Made by a program: the position numbers and the translations under genes | Notes under the pieces: model-generated | The model's database searches: none | What the model was told of the DNA's origin: nothing | Seen by the model: only the letters and a program-made list of their open reading frames with translations | In this document: positions 60,345 through 64,000 of the stretch, piece after piece | How positions within the stretch are numbered: position 1 is the stretch's first letter | How the letters are laid out: the number at the start of each line of letters is the position of its first letter | From: Saturnia japonica | Taxonomy: Eukaryota > Arthropoda > Insecta > Lepidoptera > Saturniidae | Length of the DNA stretch: 64,000 nt | NCBI GenBank assembly: GCA_033032175.1 | Contig: CM065313.1 | Span: forward strand, 744,001 to 808,000 | Reading direction: 5' to 3'

Positions 60345-60495
60345 GGGTGCCAGGTCCATCGTGTGGCAGAGTGGAGGAAACACGAGCAGCCCGCGGAACT
60401 TGCGACCCAGGTGTAGTTTTAAGGGGGCCCCCTTATTATAAACATCAGCACTCGCCTTGACTGCCCGCGATACCCTCCCTGCCAAGTCTGATTGA
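60345..60495 (-). other. GC-rich island, possible exon
   Basis: On the minus strand, a possible acceptor 'cttatcaatcag' precedes a ~140-bp GC-rich segment. One open frame reads SDLAGRVSRAVKASADVYNK, then LHLGRKFRGLLVFPPLCHTM. It ends at 'gcacggtgaattc', a possible donor. The composition is unlike its surroundings. I do not recognise the peptide; it could be an exon of an unseen gene or conserved non-coding DNA. Confidence 0.25.
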
Positions 60496-60519
60496 TAAGA
60501 GCCTGTTAATATTGCTTTA

Positions 60520-62420
60520 GATACATACATAAATCACGCCTTTTTCCCAACGGAGTAGGCAGAGACCACGTTCTTCCACCTGCTACGATCCTGGCATACC
60601 TCTTTGCTTCTTCAACATTATTTAATCTTTTCATGCATGCTCGTCCGTTTAGAGAACTCTTGACCTGACCTTTCTTCAGAATATCTCCGATTTGATCGAT
60701 AAATGTTCGTCTAGCCCTTCCTCTCCCAACGATTCCTTTCACACTTGAATAATAAATTTGTTTAGTCATTCATCTTTCATTCATCTTCTAAGCATCCTTT
60801 TTTCAATCCGTGTGTCTATATCTTCTTTCACACCGCAATGCTCTCTTATCACATTATTTCTTATCCTGTTACTCAATTTCACTCCTAACATACCTCTTAG
60901 CGCTCTCATTTCTACTGCATTTATTTTACTTTGTTGATTTTTCTGCCACACCTACCTTTCACTTCCGTACATGAGTGTTGGAACCAACACTCCTCTATGC
61001 ACAGCCAATCGAGCTTACATAGAAATCCTCTGTCTGCTCATAAAGGAGTGTAACGCCCCATTCACCATATTACCGGCATTTACTCTCCTTCCTATATCAC
61101 TCTCACACTTTTCATCTCTGGTAAACATCGATCCCAAATATACAAACTCACTTACTTGCTCCAATTCGGACACATATTTGTGTCATGTTTTCTTCCTTTT
61201 CAAACACCAAAACTTTCATCGTCTTTGCATTTACTTCCATTCCCTTTATTTCCAAAGTCTCATTCATAATAGTCACCATCGCTTGCAAATCCTTAGCCGA
61301 CGATGCAAGTAAAATTTGATAATCAGCGTAAAGAAGACACTTGACAAGTAACTCGTTTATTCTCAGTCCACAATCAATGTCTTTCAAATCTGTTAGGTAA
61401 TTAATTATCCATGAATAGGTTCAATAGTCATGGCGACGCTACACATCCCTGTCTGACACCCTTTTGGAATGAAACCATTCAGTGTATGCTCCATTTATTC
61501 TAACACATTGAAATCTCTCTATGAGGATTCCAATGCTTGTATTAGATCCCCGCCAACACCATGCCTAGACAATGCCACCCACAACTCATTCCTCATCACT
61601 TAGCCATAGGCTATTTCTAAATCCAAGAATGCACAAAAGACTTTTTGGTTTGTTGCCAAATATCTTTCAATGATGCATCTTAAGGAAATCCATACTACCC
61701 ATACTATTTCTAAATCCCGCTTGTACATCCCATATTCTGTCATCCATTTCTAACAAAACTCTTTTAATTATTACCTTAGCATTCAGTTTGCCGACAACAC
61801 TGAGAAGGCTAATTCCGCGGTATTTTTTACAGTCTTTTTGTGACCCTTTTCCCTTGTATAACGGCACGATCACAGCCTTGCGCCAGTCTTCTGGTACCCG
61901 ACCATTTCTCCAACACAAGTTGAAAAGGCAGTACAACTGACTTGCTACCACACCCTGTCCAGCCTTCAGCATTTCCACAGACACCCTGTCATACCCCGCA
62001 GCTTTACCAGATTTTATACTTTTTAATCCATTCATAATCTCTTCCATACTGATGATGCTGTCAGGTTCACTTTCGTTCATTCCAGTAGCAGGTATTTCCA
62101 ATGGCGCTAGCACCTCTTCGCTTTCTAACATATTTTCAAAATATTCCTTCCACCTCTTCAACACATATTCTTTTCCTTTTATAATACTTCCATCCTTGCT
62201 TGTGATTTTGGACCACTCTGAATTTGTTGTCTTTCCTCGAGCTTAATATAATCGATTTCCAAAACATTTTAATATTGGCTTGAAAATTATCAGAGAGCCT
62301 TCTGTCAAACTCATCTTTCCGCTTTTTTTTCTTCACACTAACCATATTTTTCACTATGTAACCTGTTAGAGCATGCATATATTCCTTCATAACTTTTCCT
62401 ACCTCGGCCACTATTAGCGC
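60520..62420 (-). pseudogene. Decayed LINE of the lepidopteran endonuclease-reverse transcriptase type
   Basis: Minus-strand order: a basic region (VKKKKRKDEFDRRLSDNFQA), then MLKRWKEYFENMLESEEVLA, reverse-transcriptase motifs KSGKAAGYDRVSVEMLKAG, EDWRKAVIVPLYKGKGSQKD, CKKYRGISLLSVVGKLNAKV and VQAGFRNSMGS. The motif A region is lost or garbled. GVRQGCVASP follows with adjacent stops, then LLVKCLLYADYQILLASSA (YADD changed to YADY). Further on come EFVYLGSMFTRD and the tail [20 protein letters not shown], which ends near 60525 beside a short 'catacata' tract, likely the 3' tail. Frameshifts and stops throughout. No endonuclease domain is present. Confidence 0.8.
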
Positions 62421-63108
62421 CATCTACAAACAAAACCAAAAACTCACGTGCGACGAGTGACAGTTGAAAAGACAAAACGTGTCGCCTAACAGAGCGCGAT
62501 AAAACTATTGCATCTCCGTCGCAAATTATAAGAATAAATCAAATAATAGTTAAGCTCGGACTTCACAAACCCCGGGGTTCCATAGTGCTTCAACAGTGCG
62601 TGATGTGCAATGCATAGAAGCCACGAAAATCAACATCAGCACGCCCGAGGTGAGTGGCCGGCAAAATACCTATCCAAATTCCTACACCGCATGCTAGGGA
62701 GAAAATATCTAAAACAATACATATATTAAGTGGTCCAACGAGTCAAATGTCCTGTGGTAACTAAAATTTACTTAGTTTACAGTTTTATTAGCTTTTACCT
62801 ATCTAAATACTTACCTACCAACCTATTTTACATAAAATTATGAGTACACGTACGTACTTCTTTACTTTTTTATGTAAAATTCTAATGCGTTTGATTCAAA
62901 TTCAAACCTATACTTAGCTTTACTTATATAGAAATAAAGTACACGTAGCTACTTCTTACTTTTTCTATATAGTAAACAAATCTTAACTTTTAGCGTAACT
63001 GAATAATTTGTCGACCGTTTTGTCATATCTACCTACATCGGAAATCACTTTAACTTTTATCAAATATCTTTAAGTTTTATTTACATAATATTATATTTAT
63101 CTGTTATA
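62421..63108. other. Leader/LTR candidate region of the BEL/Pao element
   Basis: Two related units, 'agtacacgtacgtacttctt' at 62842 and 'agtacacgtagctacttctt' at 62939, form an imperfect direct repeat 97 bp apart. They lie just upstream of the gag start and may belong to the LTR or leader. I could not fix an LTR boundary or primer-binding site. 62570-62660 is GC-richer with no frame. Confidence 0.3.
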
Positions 63109-64000
63109 ATGAGTAATGAACAACAAATTAAATTGTTCACGTCCCAACGTGAATATGTTTTTAGAGACATACAAATTCTTTTTGATCTAAGTAAACAAAT
63201 ACAAATCGATCGCTCTAAGCTCAGTCAATTTAAAGCTAGGTACACACGAGTTGAATCTTTGCGACAGGAATACGTTACATTAACGAACGAAATAAATACT
63301 TTGAAATTAAAGCTAAAGCCCGACTCAAACATTGACAATCAAGCTGTTGCGGCGTTTGACGACTTGTACTATGCTGTCGTCGATGCTTATTCTGTTATCA
63401 GTATTCCCGAGTTATCAAACATTACGCCCAATACCTCTAAACCAGTTGGCCAAGCGCGGTTGCCTAAAATTGAGCTGCCTAAGTTTGACGGAAGCATTGC
63501 GTGTTGGCAAACATTTTATGACACTTTTACGTGTTTAATTCATAACAATGACAACATTAGTAATATTGAAAAATTTCAGTATTTGTTACCGTGTCTGTCG
63601 GGTTCCGCTTTATCTGTCGCGAAAGGCGTTCCAGTAACATCTGATAATTATCAGGTTGTATTTGATGCATTAATCGATCGTTTTGAAAACAAAAGAATAT
63701 TGTCTGTTATATATCTAGACAAAATATGTAACTATCCTTCTTTAAAAAGTGGCAATTTAAATGAGTAACGTATATTCACTAGCGTATTATATGAGTCTGT
63801 AAATGCCCTTAAGGCGATAAATATTGATAATCTTGGCGAGTATATTTTATTTTATTTAGCGTCCCGTACTTTGGACCAAGATACTCGCAAACGATTTGAA
63901 TCACAAAACAATTCGCAAATACCGACATTTAACGATCTTTTATCATTTTTATAAAGTTATGTAAAAGTATTAGAAGCGAGTGAGTCCGGTCACTCTGTTC
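63109..64000 (+). pseudogene. BEL/Pao-type gag (DUF1759-like), broken, runs off the edge
   Basis: The first frame gives 219 residues: a coiled-coil-like N-terminus (residues 1-70), then RLPKIELPKFDGSIACWQTF at about 118-137 and FQYLLPCLSGSAL near 156, the hallmark of the BEL/Pao gag domain. A TAA at 63766-63768 interrupts it. The same frame then continues with RIFTSVLYESVNALKAINID and LASRTLDQDTRKRFESQ to a second TAA at 63952-63954 and beyond the window. The two stops without frameshift suggest a young but dead copy; pol should lie to the right. Confidence 0.82.

Overview
The window looks like AT-rich nuclear DNA from an insect, most likely a moth or butterfly. The grounds are: one gene split by GT-AG introns; many copies of interspersed repeats of the kind common in Lepidoptera (units rich in 'tttgtttgtttaaac', bounded by 'actagc' or 'gctagt'); and remnants of R1-clade, jockey-like and other non-LTR retrotransposons, BEL/Pao, mariner and P-like elements. 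There is no sign of bacterial organisation. The organism is inferred from repeat style, since no rRNA or mitochondrial marker is present.

Layout. 0-5.1 kb: one apparently intact host gene on the minus strand, six coding exons giving about 376 residues, a membrane di-iron enzyme of the fatty acid hydroxylase/sterol desaturase superfamily. 5-24 kb: mostly non-coding, with a lepidopteran-type repeat, an inverted pair of a ~190-bp repeat family, a broken THAP-type (P-element-like) transposase, a long-terminal-inverted-repeat DNA element, two tRNA-like SINE fragments, a very good CTCF-like site, and an inverted pair of a ~270-bp repeat. 24-40 kb: decayed LINE fragments (R1 clade, jockey-like and others), a foldback MITE, several interspersed repeats, and a duplicated GC-rich element carrying a perfect heptamer minisatellite. 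40.6-41.9 kb: a nearly complete Tc1/mariner-superfamily element with perfect 32-bp terminal inverted repeats. 42-50 kb: mostly unassigned, with one palindromic MITE, two LINE fragments and one unexplained open frame.

50.4-57.8 kb: a ~2.8-kb direct tandem duplication containing a mariner element interrupted by a 5'-truncated R1-clade LINE. The two copies differ by roughly 1% in the AT-rich flank but look identical in the R1 part, and the R1 3' junction of the second copy looks like a mixture of two sequences. An assembly artefact (two haplotypes plus repeat collapse) has to be considered. 60.5-62.4 kb: a decayed LINE on the minus strand. 63.1-64.0 kb: the start of a BEL/Pao-type gag on the plus strand, broken by stops and running off the edge.

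Only the hydroxylase gene is a convincing functional host gene. Every transposon protein seen has lost something essential. I find no coherent multi-gene system. The points most worth checking are the tandem duplication with its patchwork junction, the CTCF-like site, the P-like relic with its splice sites intact, and the repeat families that recur within the window.
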